Origin: Raphanus sativus
Lineage: Eukaryota; Streptophyta; Magnoliopsida; Brassicales; Brassicaceae
Length of the DNA: 64,000 nt
Direction: 5' to 3'
Assembly: GCF_000801105.2 (NCBI RefSeq)
Contig: NC_079514.1
Coordinates: forward strand, 12,688,293 to 12,752,292
The notes under the pieces were generated by a model that saw only the letters and a program-made list of their open reading frames with translations, ran no database searches and was not told the DNA's origin. Made by a program: the position numbers and the translations under genes. Shown piece by piece: positions 35,240 through 47,163 of this stretch. The number at the start of each line of letters is the position of its first letter. The stretch's first letter is position 1.

Positions 35240-36999
35240 GGACGAATGGTTTCAGAGGTTTTTTTTTCTTCTGGGGGGTTTGGATTAAAAGTAAAGTTTT
35301 TTTTTTGTTTGTTTAAGAGAGAGACAAAGGCTGCAAGTCAGACGTGTTGAACGGTCGTCGCGACTGATGCAGAGTAGTCGTCTACATTGATGTCTTTTTT
35401 ATTTATTTTTCTTTGTTCATCTTAATTACATGACTTGAAAATTTAATTGGAATTGTTTTTCCTCTTTCTTTTTTTTTTCTGAAGTTGAATTGTCCCGTGG
35501 ATTGTACATTAGACATGTTTATAGCATCAAAGTATAGTATAACACATGATCTCTAATTACCAATTCTAACATTTCAGTGATTGCAAAACTTTCTTGTCTC
35601 ACTTGCTTTGATTAGAATTTCAGGTGATGTATTTTTTGGTCTTAGGGCATGATTAAAATCTAGTGTTATCAAATGAATGATTTAAATCAAGGTTTTTAAA
35701 TGTGTTATTCTAACTTTTAAGGATTCTAAAATTCGTTGTATTTTAAATTAATTTCAAATCATTTATTGGTGGAGTCTAATAAAAACCCAAAGTCCACTGA
35801 GTCTATTTTAGAATGCACCAACTTAAACTATTTTTAAATTTCAAATTTAATGAATTGTAATTTTTTATAATTCATTTTAGATCATCGATTGAATAACACC
35901 ACCTTAAATTCTAAACGATTTCACTGATAAAACAAAACTTCAGAAATCTTGTATATATCTTCTAGATTCTTAAAATCATTAAACTACAATATTATGATAC
36001 TTTTTAAGTATAAAGAACTTTTACAAAGTTAATAATATCTTGACTTTACGCTATTCCATAAGGTTATCAATCAAAACCTAAATTGTGAAATGATTAAAAA
36101 ACACAAAAACACAGGTTTACATTTTTGCTGATATAAATATAAAGAGAACTTTTACTAAGTGGAAAAATGAGTTTTAGTAGATTATGGTGGAAAAAAATTA
36201 TAAATCAACACTTTCATATTACTAAACTATATGTTAATATCATTTTAATTTTTAAAATAAATAGCAATAATCTTTTATGATATATAGTTATGTTAAAAAT
36301 TTATATTATAATTTGTTTTATAATATTATGAAATATCAATCTACTATTAAATATCATATTAAAAGATAAGCTAAATATTTATAATAAGAGCTAAAGTAGT
36401 TTTAATAAATATTAGTTATTTTTCTTATAAAAGGTGAATACCGTAGAAAATATTTTGATCAATTAAATATTTATCCATCGTTCCGTAAATTTTGAATTTT
36501 TTTACAGTTTTATTAATTTTTTCTCTAGCTTAATTATTTTTTTCTGCGATTCCGTTCCGTGATTAAACGATGGTTAGCTTTAATACTACATGTTACCATA
36601 GTCTTTCTCGTTGCAACTCTTCTCAAAATCTCAAAAGGGGTTATACTCAAGGGGGTGTATTGAACCAAGAATTTTAGGAGATTGTAAGATTTGATTAAAA
36701 TCCCCGGTTATTCAAGTAGTGATTTTGATTTTTCTTTTTAAATCCTCTGTTATTCAACATGGAGTTTGTGTAAAGTTATTAAATATCATTTGAAATCTCC
36801 TGTTATTCAATTAACAACTTATAAAAACTATCCCAGATCTAGTGTTATTAAAAGCTAAACAGTATTTAGAGAAAACAAATTGTAAAGAGGATTTGAGAAT
36901 ACTTTACGTCATTTTCTAGTCAGAAACAACACCCATAGAATAACATATCTACAGATGTTATTTGAGAGAACTGAAAGAAAAAAAAAGCATTGCCTTGCC
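35240..36999. other. AT-rich intergenic with MITE-like remnants
   Basis: No gene. The region near 35640-35950 (GGGCATGATTAAAATCTAGT...) and that starting GGGGGTGTATTGAACCAAGA at 36651 look like ends of small terminal-inverted-repeat elements. I could not pair their ends with confidence. Confidence 0.4.
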
Positions 37000-37173
37000 G
37001 TAAAAAAAACTCCTTCATCTCTTGCATCACGCATATTGTCGAGTAAGCCACCGTGGAGAATGGGATGAAGAGAGTGATGGTGAGTTCGTGGATCTCATCT
37101 GTTTTATCACTTATGTGAAGCTTTCACCATGGTTTTGCTGTAGAATTGTTGATCGGTTCGAGCTGCCACACAA

Positions 37174-38253
37174 TGAATCGCTTTGAGCTACTTTCTTCTC
37201 AACTCAGAAGCTCATTGATAAGAACCAGGTCTTGCGAGTTTGGTCTTTATCTTTCTCTCGTAACTCTCTCGTTTTTGCCTCTCAATGTAATATAGATGGA
37301 TTTGACAAGTTGAATTAGTGATAAATTGATGAACTTTATGGTTCTCCAATTTCATTGCCTCTCACATCTATTTTTTAATCGCTTGTATCCTAATGTGGTA
37401 GTGAGGGTTAGTATAGAAACCTTGTAGTTGATTAGGATTCATTCGAAGGTTGAACTAAGGTGTAAATTGTGTATGTTTTATGCATAAGCTAAGTTGTTTT
37501 ATTTTTTTTGTTGTTGTTCAGAAATCTGAATCGGAAGAAAACGATAGAATTCTTGGTGTACTTTTCGAGCCATCGATAGCTCACTTGACACAGAAAGTTC
37601 TTAAGCTTTTGGCTGTTTCTACTCCACTCATATTACTCGGAACTGACCCTGCTTTTGCGTTTTTTTCAAATTCCATAGTCATTGGTTACTTCTCTTGGAG
37701 ACTTCGGAGACAACATAACTTAGGTTTTGCTTCGGTTAGATCCTTTCGCATTGAACCGAGAACTATGTGTTCTTCAGTACCAGTCCTTTTAATATATTTA
37801 CGTTTTGCTCTGTTTATGTTTCTCGCTGCAGGCCTTCTTGCTTATCTTTTCTCTGAACCTGGAGACAAGACTTTCTTAAGTGCGGTAAGACCTTGAGCTT
37901 GAGATTTTATTTTATGCATTACAAACTCCATGTTATTAGACAGGTTATTGACTGTTAAAAGGTTTCATGAGTTTGTTTAGACTCTTTTAGCAGCAAGGAA
38001 TAACGCTGCTACTGTTTTCGCTGAGACTTTGGTACTCTTGGGTATGCTTTCTCTCTCAAACAGAGGCGTTACGTCATGTCTGAAACAAATAATTGTGGTG
38101 ATTTTGCATGTTAATGACGATAACATGGCGGTGGATGTATCCACAGTAATGCCAGGATAGAAGCCATCATTGCACATAAATTTGCTGGTTCCTTTGCCTT
38201 GTCGAAGAGAAGGCATTCACTGGCCTCTCCATCTCCAAAATATTGCGGCTAGT
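37174..38253 (+). pseudogene. Unrecognised gene or gene fragment with a membrane-like segment
   Basis: A possible first exon (MNRFELLSSQLRSSLIRT, near 37174-37230) ends at a GT. After a pyrimidine tract and CAG at about 37522, an open frame runs to 37896. It contains KSESEENDRILGVLFEPSIA, KVLKLLAVSTPLILLGTDPA and a hydrophobic LLIYLRFALFMFLAAGLLAY. Further short pieces (TLLAARNNAATVFAETLVLL near 37981; ARIEAIIAHKFAGSF near 38156) could be later exons ending at a TAG near 38251. I do not recognise the protein and cannot confirm the splice sites. It may be a decayed or captured gene. Confidence 0.35.
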
Positions 38254-38913
38254 AACTATTGTTTTCTTTTGACTCCTTTAGTAGATTAAAATTTGACATG
38301 TTTTTAATATATTCAACTATACATTAGTGTCCATGTTCGTAATATATTTCAATATATGTTAATGGCCAAGTTTGATTCTTTATGCATATATTCATAGTGA
38401 TTAGGTAGATAAACACGTAAGAAAAAAAGTATTGATCAGACCAAAACTAGTATTTGTTGTTTCAAATCACCTAAATAACTTTAAAATCTATACAAGATAT
38501 CTTATCAAATCACCTAAAGATTTTTATTTATATTTTTAAATTTCATCAAAATCATCCAAATAACTTCAAAACTCACCTAAATCCCACTAAAATTAAAACA
38601 CCCTAAAACTCTAAACCTTTGGTTCCCCCCCCCCCCCCCCCCTCAATTTTCTTTCTCAAGTTTTTGAAGGCCCATTCTCATATAAATAACCCAGCCCAAT
38701 AAACCAGCCCGAATTGATTTTCCGTTTTGGCACGGTTCGTAGATCGCAAAGGGTGAAACTGTAATTTAACCAGAAAGCATGTCAGTTCCTAACCGACCGG
38801 TGAAAGAAGAAACATTTATTTTTGATTTCCCTTTTGTGGGTTGCTGTGTCTGTCTACCGAGTTTCTTTCTCTTCGGCGGGAGAAAATTGAGACCGATATA
38901 TAATACTACGACC
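38254..38913. other. Intergenic with C18 homopolymer at 38625-38642
   Basis: AT-rich up to a run of 18 C, followed by the probable promoter and leader of the next gene. Confidence 0.5.
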
Positions 38914-41136
38914 ATGGAAGAGTTACATGTAAACAAAACTCTTTGTATGCTTCCTTTCTCGATTTATATGATGTAACGATCTGGGCTTCGCTTCATTTTT
39001 TGTGTGTGTGTGTGTGTGGCAGAAAACGACAACAGGCTTGAAGAAAGCTTACGCGGAGATAATCCTAAACACGGCGAAGGAATCGGCGGCTAGGGTTATG
39101 CTTTCCGACAGAAAATCAGCTCGGTTTCACCACGATCTCTCCGAGACTAAAGAGGAAGCTCTTCGTTTGCTTGTCCGATTGAAACATATGATTGATGCTA
39201 AGGTTATCTATCTTTCTGCTCCAACAAGAAACAATCTTTAACATTGTTTAGAGAGATGAAGAAGATGTTAGCTTAGGTTGCCTTTGCTGTTGCTATTCAC
39301 TGACTTAAAAAGCTCTTTTATCAACAGACGATTGAAGCAGATGTTATATCATCAAACCAGCAACGGAAAATTGATGTGCTTGAAGCTCAGCTTCACGAGG
39401 CTGAAGATATTATTACTGACCTTAGGTCTGAGGTTAGATGGGTGAGAGATAGATTGGAGAAAGCTAAGGCTTTTGAGTCTCAGGAACTGGACCTTGTGAA
39501 CATGGAAGAAGAAGAAGAAGAAGAAGAAGAAGAAGAAGAAGACACGGTTTCTGTTCACAAGGCTGTTGTTGAAAGTTTGAATCCTGATCAAGAGCATGAT
39601 GTTGACTGTGAAAATGATGAAAAGCAGTTTGACGGGTTAAGTGTGGTTAATACTTTACACGCTTGTGAGCCGCAGGAGCTGAATGTTGTGAGCGAGGAAG
39701 AAGTAGAAACGGTTTCTGTTCATGAGATTGATCCAGAGGTTGTGCTTGAAAGTGTGAAACCTGATCAGGTGGATCGTGGCTCATATGAAAATGATGAGAG
39801 TTCGGAGAAAGCAAAGGCTTCTGAGTCGCAGGAAAGGAACCTTGTGAACATGGAAGAAGAAAGGGTTTCTGCTCACAAGGTTGAACCAGAGGTTGTTGTT
39901 GAAAGTGTGAATACTGATCATAGCTCAGCACATGATGTTGAATGTGAAAATGATATAAATTTGGAGAAAGCAAAGGCTTCTGAGTCTCAGGAGCAGAACA
40001 TTGTGAACAAGGAAGAAGAATCGGTTTCTGCTCACAAGGTTGTTGTTGAAAGCTTGAAACCTAATCAAGAGGTTGCAGATACGTGCTTCTCTCATGAAAA
40101 TGATTTTGACGGGTTAAGTGTTGTTGTTGATACTATGATGGGAAACGATGTATGTGAGTCAGAGTTGGATGGTGATATCAGAATCAAAAAGCTTGAGCTG
40201 TCTAGGAATGGTTGTACACAGAGGATCCATGCTTTGGAAAGGGTAGTTCTCGAGAGGCAGTCATCTTCTTCCGCAGATGAAGAAGGCACAACTGAGAAGG
40301 ACAGTGAAGAGAACTTGAGCTCTTCTGGAAAAGCTGGCACTTTGGAAAACAAAAGATGTCTTGTTCTTGCTCTTAGAGCTAGTAGTGCAGAGGTGGTAAC
40401 AATGCCATCATTAGGATTCAAGAAAACCAGCAAGGCGCGCAAATTAAGAGGAAGGAGAAAGAGAAGGTTTGGCAAACCAAAAGCCAAATCGGTTAGGTCT
40501 CAAAGTCAGCTTATAAAACCTTGTCAGTCTCAGTCTAATGTTACCTCTTCCAAGACATCAACTTCAGATGGCGAAGATTCCATTGAGAGTGAGGAGGTGG
40601 ATGACCTTAAAACCTGTAAAGAGTTGAAAGAACAGTTGCAGCTAAAACGTACTCTAGAGAGTGGTGATATCAGTATAGACCGTAAAGGAAAAAAGAGCAA
40701 GAATATGCATGTGACTGGTAATTTTGTGGAGGCATGTCAAGAATCTAATTTAGTCTCCATTAATGTTGAGGATGCTGATTTAACGGAAAGCGAGACTAAG
40801 ATAAAGCCACTTCCTCGTTGGAGATCAAGAAAAGAAGATGCGTTAGTAGATGTTTTGATAAGTTGTGAAGGTGAAGAAGATAGTGTGATTCTATCTACCA
40901 AGACGGCTTCTAGTTTGGTCAATCTGCGTTCTGACTCGAAAGTTAGTTCAGTAGTATCAGATCAAATCAGTGAGTCTCCTCCAAGAGCAAATGTAAATCG
41001 GCTTCTGAAGTACACATTCCAAAGGAAACGAAAGAGAGGATCTGCAAATATAAACGACGATAGTAATAACCTTCCATGGAAACAACATCAAGAAAACAAA
41101 GCTCAAGACCAAATTGAATCTACTTTGAGTAAATGA
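38914..41136 (+). CDS. Acidic coiled-coil protein with four degenerate internal repeats, unknown function
   Basis: Three exons (38914-38928, 39023-39202, 39328-41136) give 667 residues from MEELH. The N-terminal about 115 residues are predicted coiled coil (KESAARVMLSD, SETKEEALRLLVRLKHMIDA, QRKIDVLEAQLHEAEDIITD). An acidic region follows, made of about four related units of 50-60 residues. Each has the pattern (E)KAKASESQE-x-N-x-VN-x-EEE, then VSAHKVEPEVVVES, then a D/N-H/Q and ENDE segment. The first unit has a poly-Glu run (GAAGAAGAAG repeat at 39500-39541). The C-terminal half is Ser-rich with a strongly basic, NLS-like patch (KARKLRGRRKRRFGKPKAK) and ends in KRKRGS. I do not recognise a named family. 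A nuclear structural or chromatin-linked role is only a guess from the NLS and coiled coil. Confidence 0.8.
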
Positions 41137-42929
41137 ACCATCTATAGGAAACCCACAACTAGCTGAGGTTGCCACACATGTGAGTAGTTTCATAGTTTCA
41201 TGCTTATGTATTGGTGTAGCATTCAATTTTGTTTTTACATTCTTATTAGTTGAGAGTCTTGAGACACAATATGCATCTTTTTTATGATATAACGACATTC
41301 CTTTCAACTGTGAAACTGCATCTGCCACGAGTCTAGCATCTGGCTTTGTGTTCAGTTAGTGATGCTTACTTTTGTCATGTGCAGCTTAACTCCTTGTCTG
41401 AGAGGTGATGATGGTAGACTGGCTAAATTCTTTGTGCAAGTGGAAACACCTGAGAACATATAGATAAATATCAACTAAAATGCTTAAGCTGAGAAGTATG
41501 TACTTAATCTCTCTTGACACCTTATGGATTATATTTTTGACTTTTCAGCTTATTGTGACAACAACCCAATGTTCTCGAGTCACTGGAACTTGGAGAGTGT
41601 TCTTTTTTTTACTCAGGGAACCAAAGTTAATATTACTCTTTAACCATAGTAAACTCATTATGAGGGGGTTTTGAGATCTAGTGAGACGAGGGAGAAGGAA
41701 CAAACATGTGAATTTTGAAAGTAGATCAAACTTAAAATATTTAAAATGTCAAATATGGCAAGGATGAAAGTTGACTGAAACTACATAAGCGTGGCCCTCT
41801 TCATGATCTCATTCATCTTAACCTTTTTAACCCCGTTTGTATAAACAATGGTTTTCAATGTAGATTCATTGTTTTTTTTTAATAGAAATTGAATCTTCAT
41901 TGGAATATTAAACTTTTTTGTTGATTGATAAGTTGATTTTCTTGAGTTTAACACACTAACATTCTAGCTTTTAGAATGGATCTAGTTTTAAACAATCTCT
42001 ATAAATAACTTGAACTAAAAGCTATCCTGTGCACTTGTACTTATATACGAATATTTTGTTTTGGGGATTAGAACATTTTGCAAAACAGAGAGCGCATGTG
42101 TTTGGGAAAGACGAGCAACCTTGGGGCCACACAAGTGTGAAAGAATTAACAAGACAGAGCAGCAGCAGGCGTGTAATGTGTTTTAATTATTGTTTTTGTT
42201 ACTCATATTGCTATTCAATTTTTTTCTGGTATATTATTCTTAATTCAATATCACTAAAATACATGTATATTGTTTACATAATCCCCATTTTTCTGTGAAA
42301 ACTGTTCCACTCTCTCCACCTATCTGCTTAGCATGCGGTTCCCCATTGAACATAACTTTGCGTAGCTAACACTTCTCTGGATTTTTTTCTGTTCACTAGA
42401 AAATTATATTGTTTGTTTTTTTACATATACATGTTCATTTAAAGCTATATTGCATGTATTACAAATGTGGTTAAACTAATTATTTAAATGTTAACAACTA
42501 TCATAATTGTAAGAAAAAAAATCCATAATCTGAAACATCTTCTTTTGATGTATGGAATAAATCTGCAAAAAAAAGTTGCAAATAGTGGAAGTTGAAAATG
42601 ATTGTTTTAAGGAAAAATGGTCCCCAAGGAGAAAAAGAAAAAGGGAAACAAGAAAATCAGAAAAGCCTGAGAAGAATGTAATAATAAGATGTCTGGAATA
42701 AAAAGAGTAGATATGAAGGAAGAGGGGGGGCATGCCTGTTCTTGTCTCCTCCTTCATCCCCTTCTCCTGTCTTTTCATTTTGTTCTTTCTGTTCGCCATT
42801 TGGTCTTCCACAACCGGACCCACCAACTTCTTGTTCAGGAATCTTGAAAATTTCTTATAAAGAATCTCAACTTCACCGAGCCAAAGGAAGAAAGAAACAG
42901 AGCAGAGCAAGAAAGAGAGAGAGATAACA
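41137..42929. other. Intergenic, no gene seen
   Basis: AT-rich non-coding sequence. The last about 200 bp are purine-rich and probably the leader of the next gene. Confidence 0.5.
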
Positions 42930-43565
42930 ATGGAGATGAAGAGAGACCTTAGAGTGGAGGAAGAAAACATGTGTACATCGTTGTTGACCGCTTTTGTTGT
43001 TCTTTCAATGGCTTGTCTAAAACATTTCTACTCAGTATCTTATTTGATCGAGCAATGGCGTTCTTTAGTCTTTCTTATACTCAACGTCGTTCTCTTAGCC
43101 GTTTACTTCACATCAACTCGTCCTATTCCCGGTGAGACTCAAGATTTCAAGACTCGTTGTGGAAGTAGAATGAGGATGGTGCGACGTAAGAAGAGTAGGA
43201 AGACAAGGATGGTGGAGGAACAAGCTTGTTCCGGACAAGATTTCGTTGTCGTGGAACCACAGGAAGTGATCAAGAACTGTGTAGTGGAGGAGAAGAAAAG
43301 GGATTATCCTGAATTCGAGGAAACTGTGAAAGGTTGCTTGCTTCACAAGAAGGAGGTGGAGTCTAATGGAGAAGAAGATGATTTTGAGCCAGGGAGGTTA
43401 TCTAATGAGGAGCTTAACGAGAGAGTGGAGGCGTTCATCACAACGTTCAGACAACATTTGGTACTTGATGCGCGACGAGGTAGATACAGAGAAACTGACC
43501 AGAAGATGAGATCAAAAGACTCTGACATTAGCTTTTTAGGTCGAGAGGTCACTTGTTCAGTTTAA
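42930..43565 (+). CDS. DUF4408/DUF761-type small membrane protein
   Basis: A single exon of 211 residues. The N-terminal third has two hydrophobic stretches (LLTAFVVLSMACLKHFYSVS and WRSLVFLILNVVLLAVYFTS) ending in TRP, the layout of plant DUF4408 proteins. The middle is basic and then acidic. The C-terminus EPGRLSNEELNERVEAFITT continuing FRQHLVLDARR matches the DUF761 motif of plant-specific proteins. The purine-rich sequence before the ATG looks like a 5' leader. The function of the family is not settled. The frame is intact and the call rests on motif recognition without a search. Confidence 0.75.
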   Translation: MEMKRDLRVEEENMCTSLLTAFVVLSMACLKHFYSVSYLIEQWRSLVFLILNVVLLAVYFTSTRPIPGETQDFKTRCGSRMRMVRRKKSRKTRMVEEQACSGQDFVVVEPQEVIKNCVVEEKKRDYPEFEETVKGCLLHKKEVESNGEEDDFEPGRLSNEELNERVEAFITTFRQHLVLDARRGRYRETDQKMRSKDSDISFLGREVTCSV

Positions 43566-43989
43566 GAGTTTCTTTGCGATCTTTTTTTTTCTTTCTTAAG
43601 ATTCGTTTGGTTTTGTTCGTTTTTTTTTTTGTGGGTTGGAGCTAAATAGCTCATAAGATCGCATCTTTTTATACTGATGTAATGTCATTAGAACACAAGA
43701 CTATATAAATCAAAATCTCTTTTTTTCTTTTTGTAACACTAATCAAAATCTCTATAAGATGAACATGCGAAGAACAATTGAACCTCTACAAGACTAACAC
43801 AAAAGTGATCAAAAATAAAATCTCCTTTTGTCATTGAGATAGACCAGTGAAGATCAAGTTAAACCATAGTTTTATAAAAATGGATGAAGATATTCAAAAA
43901 TATATCTTCGAAGTTAAAGTTGCTGGTCCAAATTCGAGACACATGTGCATTTACACTGAGAAAACATGCCACTGTTATGTAGGGATGGC

Positions 43990-44849
43990 TCAGTAAGTAA
44001 AAGCACTGATAACAGCTGTGGTCTATGTATTCATATACAGGATATAACGAGGTTACTAAAAACTTATACCTCGTTAAAGGATGTGATTCTTGCCTGTGTA
44101 TTAACAGACAAGCAACTCCCTAGATTTATGTTCACTTTGTCTTTGGGATTAGCTAGTGAAGGTATTATTGATAACACACACCAAAAACCTTGAATCATCT
44201 TCAATCCTTGAATTCTTCTCTCTTCTTCATATATCTGTTGCATGCAGGAAACCCTGGTTTAGCAAAGGAAGCTATAGAAATCGCAATCTGGTGTATGAAA
44301 AACGTTGATTGCTGGGAGGACGTGTACGATTTGTGTAAAGAGAATTTAGAAGCTAGTGTTGGTCTTCTTAAAACGCTTAAAGAGAAGGTACATAGTAACA
44401 AACGAACAAGACCTCTGCTTCCTCTCTTTTGTTAACCGGTTAGTTACTGTTTGTTTCAGGGTATCATCCTTCTGTTTTAGCCAAGGAAGCTGGAAAAAAT
44501 CTCTATCTGGTGTCTGACCAAACACGTTAATTGCTGGAGCCACTTGATATATCTGTATCCGAAGAACCTAGAAGCTAGTGTTCCTCTTCTTAAAGCACTA
44601 GTGGACAAATGGCCTGCTCTTTCCCTCAAACTTCCATCATCATCAGGAGGGAAACCGTTCATTCAACAGATATTCACTGTTTCTTTGGGATTATTAGCTG
44701 TAGAAGGTAATTAATAAAAAAGAGTTTTTTTCTGCTTTCCTCTTCTCCTCCATATAAAAAAAAGACTTTTTGTTACTATTGTTGCAGAAATTAATCCTGT
44801 GTTAGCCAAGGAAGCTACAGAAATCGCTATCTGGTGTCTGACTTTTTGA
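43990..44849 (+). pseudogene. Decayed array of repeated exons, family not recognised
   Basis: At least three related exon-like segments lie in a row. They are 44249-44390 (NPGLAKEAIEIAIWCMKNVDCWEDVYDLC, then NLEASVGLLKTLKEK), 44459-44706 (a matching unit, PSVLAKEA then IWCLTKHVNCWSH, NLEASVPLLKALVDKWPAL, FTVSLGLLAVE) and 44787-44849 (EINPVLAKEATEIAIWCLT, then stop). A partial unit (TDKQLPRFMFTLSLGLASEG) precedes them at about 44108-44162. Each unit ends in a GT and starts after an AG, as a tandem exon duplication would. The third unit needs a frame change at its start and the last ends in a stop, so the gene looks dead. The repeat is alpha-helical in character, perhaps ARM/HEAT-like. Confidence 0.55.
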
Positions 44850-45236
44850 CAGTGTTTGGTTTGTACAAGTTGTGGGTTTCGTAATTACAGTCTCAAAGTT
44901 GCTAGCATGTATTAATGTCGCACAAGACCAAATCAATTCCATGCATGTGCCGTTCAAGAATTTTTAGGCCATGTTTATTGCAGGGTTCTTAGGCTGAGAT
45001 TCTTAGCTTAATATAATAGCCGATGTGAGTTAAGTTGATCAGGTAACCCACTAAAATCTTGGACCACGTGTACACCGAAGTGAACATTAGAAAACTCTTT
45101 TATTATGGAGTAGTGCTAATTACATTAGCCTCAAACATCCTACGTAAACCTTACATATTATGAAACACGCGATGAGGTGTGGTGTTGACATATATCGACA
45201 ACCACATTCATACACTCTAGGGTTTTGTTTTGGAAT
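44850..45236. other. Intergenic, no gene seen
   Basis: AT-rich. The right end probably contains the 3' UTR of the minus-strand napin gene. Confidence 0.5.
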
Positions 45237-45761
45237 CTAGTAGTAGGTCTTCTGGAAGGGGCAAACGCTAACTTGGGGGATGCTGCATACTCTAGGTAAA
45301 TGAGTAGCGGTCTGGTAGATACGGCTAATTACATGTTGCATCTGCTGTCCCTGCATTTGTCCCTGTTGTCGAACCTGTTGTTTAACGGCTTTGGATGCTC
45401 CTTTCAAGGTTGGGCAAACACAAATTGGCTCTTCCTGGTGGAGCTCATTGCAGCACTGCTGGAGTAGTGGCGGTCTCTGGGGGTTCTCCATGTCGTCTTC
45501 GTCTTCGAAATCAAACTCACCGTCGAGAGTCCAGCTAGGACCACTACCGGACTGCATTGCTTGCCTGTGGAGCCATTGTTGGCAAGCTCTTAGGCGTTGT
45601 GCTTGCTGAAACTCCTTCCTACATCTTGGAAGCCTGAATGGGCCGGCTGGATTTGTGGCATCATCTTCATCGACTTCCACGACTGTTCGGTAGATCGAGG
45701 CATTGGTGAGAAGGAAAAAGAAGGCGAGAGTTGCCGAGACGAGGAAGAGCTTGTTCGCCAT
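45237..45761 (-). CDS. 2S albumin (napin-type seed storage protein, SESA5-like)
   Basis: A seed storage albumin deposited in protein storage vacuoles. The intronless frame gives 174 residues from [20 protein letters not shown] (signal peptide, about 21 residues). Next come an acidic propeptide ([14 protein letters not shown]), the small chain ([20 protein letters not shown]), a linker with acidic processing site ([12 protein letters not shown]) and the large chain. The large chain has the conserved CC pair ([19 protein letters not shown]) and the final cysteines ([13 protein letters not shown]). All eight expected cysteines are present. It is closest, from recall, to Arabidopsis SESA5 (At5g54740). 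The C-terminus FQKTYY is a few residues shorter than usual. A longer upstream in-frame ATG at 46088 was rejected because the added residues have no family character and cover the TATA box. Confidence 0.95.
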   Translation of the reverse strand: MANKLFLVSATLAFFFLLTNASIYRTVVEVDEDDATNPAGPFRLPRCRKEFQQAQRLRACQQWLHRQAMQSGSGPSWTLDGEFDFEDEDDMENPQRPPLLQQCCNELHQEEPICVCPTLKGASKAVKQQVRQQGQMQGQQMQHVISRIYQTATHLPRVCSIPQVSVCPFQKTYY

Positions 45762-45831
45762 TTTGCTATTTGTGTGTATGTTTCTTTGCTTGTTTTGGTT
45801 TGAGTGAAGAGGGAAGTGGAGTGTTGGTTGG

Positions 45832-46009
45832 TATATAGGCGTGAAGATGTTCTGCATGGAGATCACGTGTAACATTGCATGCATGAATGTATTTGTTTTG
45901 TTTGTGAGCAAGGTAGAAGCTATGAAGTTTTTGTAGCGATTAGGTGTTGGAAACTCAAATGTGGAGGAGTGACAAGTCTCCGCGTCTACATGTAGTGCAA
46001 CCATGCATG
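45832..46009 (-). promoter_or_regulatory. Seed-type promoter of the 2S albumin gene (TATA, G-box, RY repeats)
   Basis: Upstream of the minus-strand napin start, TATATA lies at 45832-45837 (about 70 bp before the ATG). A CACGTG G-box lies at 45864-45869. A RY repeat (GCATGCATG) lies near 45878-45886 and a second (CATGCATG) at 46002-46009. RY plus G-box is the known seed-maturation module bound by the FUS3/ABI3 and bZIP factors, so seed-specific expression is expected. Positions were read directly; use is inferred. Confidence 0.75.
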
Positions 46010-46301
46010 TATATGATGTGTAGTTCATATTCTGATATTTTTTCCAAACTTCAAAATCAGTGATTAGTAAAAATATTTCCCTCAACAAAATACCTTCAAA
46101 TTATTGGATGTATTTACTATTAATAGAACCAACAATTATATCATTCTGCAAAAAAACGAAAAACTATAATATATATTAACTACGTCTGAAACTTTTGTAT
46201 AGGAATCGAACATGAACATGTGTTCATGTAAAGACAAATCAGAAATACAGGATTTGTAATTATGTTAAACAAACCTTCTCATCTGGTAAAAGAAAATTAA
46301 G

Positions 46302-47163
46302 ACTAATTATCTCCAACCGACTCTATTTTCTACTTTAAATATCATTTTGGAGCAAAATATTCTCCAACCTTACTATATTTTTAATTTTATATTGGAGTAA
46401 TTTTTAACTTCAAAATAGGGTAATGGCTAGGGTTACTCCAATACTCATTACTACATTTTGGTGTTGATTTTTTTTCCATTTGTAAAATGGTTCTTTTGAA
46501 TCTTTAATGTTTTTATTTCTTAATTAAATGATATAATAACATAAATAAACTAGATATTCCATTATTCAATAATTTTACATAAAAATAAATTATATAATTA
46601 AAAATAATATTAGTATAAAATAAAGATAACATAAAAGGATCTACGGTTGTGTTTCACTATTGTGAAAGGATCCGTTCGGTTTTAGAAAAATGTATACATG
46701 ACATCATGACTACAAGTATAATTTTACATAACATAATAATTGAGGATGAACGTGAACTCGATGTAAATCGAAATTGCAAAGGATGAAAATGTCTGATTTC
46801 AAAATTTTCTTGTTAGATTTAGGAATATCAAAAATAAAGAAGTTTATTTTTCATTACGAAATGCATTAGTTGATCATTTGTGAAAAAATATTATAATATC
46901 TTATTTTATTTTTATAATTTCTTGTACTTTTTAATAATAAATAATTAATTTAAACAATTTATATTTTAAGGAATTTTGTAAACATAAAATAGCTGGGGTT
47001 AATTGGTAAACCCTTATAAGTGTAAGATATTATTAACAATTATTAATAAAATATATTATTTTGGAGTAAAAAAATAGAGTAATACATTGGAGTAAAAATT
47101 TACTCCATTTTAGTATTGCACCATTTTAGAATAAAATATAAAGTAATACATTAAAGATTCTCT
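46302..47163. mobile_element. MITE-like element (TCTCCAACC...GGAGTAAAAT ends)
   Basis: The left side has ATCTCCAACCGACTCTATTTT and repeated TTTTGGAG. The right side has the reverse-complement character (TTTTGGAGTAAAAAAATAGA, then GTAATACATTAAAGATTCTC). This matches a common non-autonomous crucifer DNA element. The ends are diverged and no target duplication was found. Confidence 0.5.

Noticed and set aside
39500..39545. GAA triplet run as an assembly artefact
   Set aside because: It stays in frame as poly-Glu within an acidic repeat protein and is flanked by unique coding sequence.
45762..46088. Longer start for the 2S albumin (283 residues)
   Set aside because: The extra N-terminal part spans the TATA box, G-box and RY motifs and hides the signal peptide.
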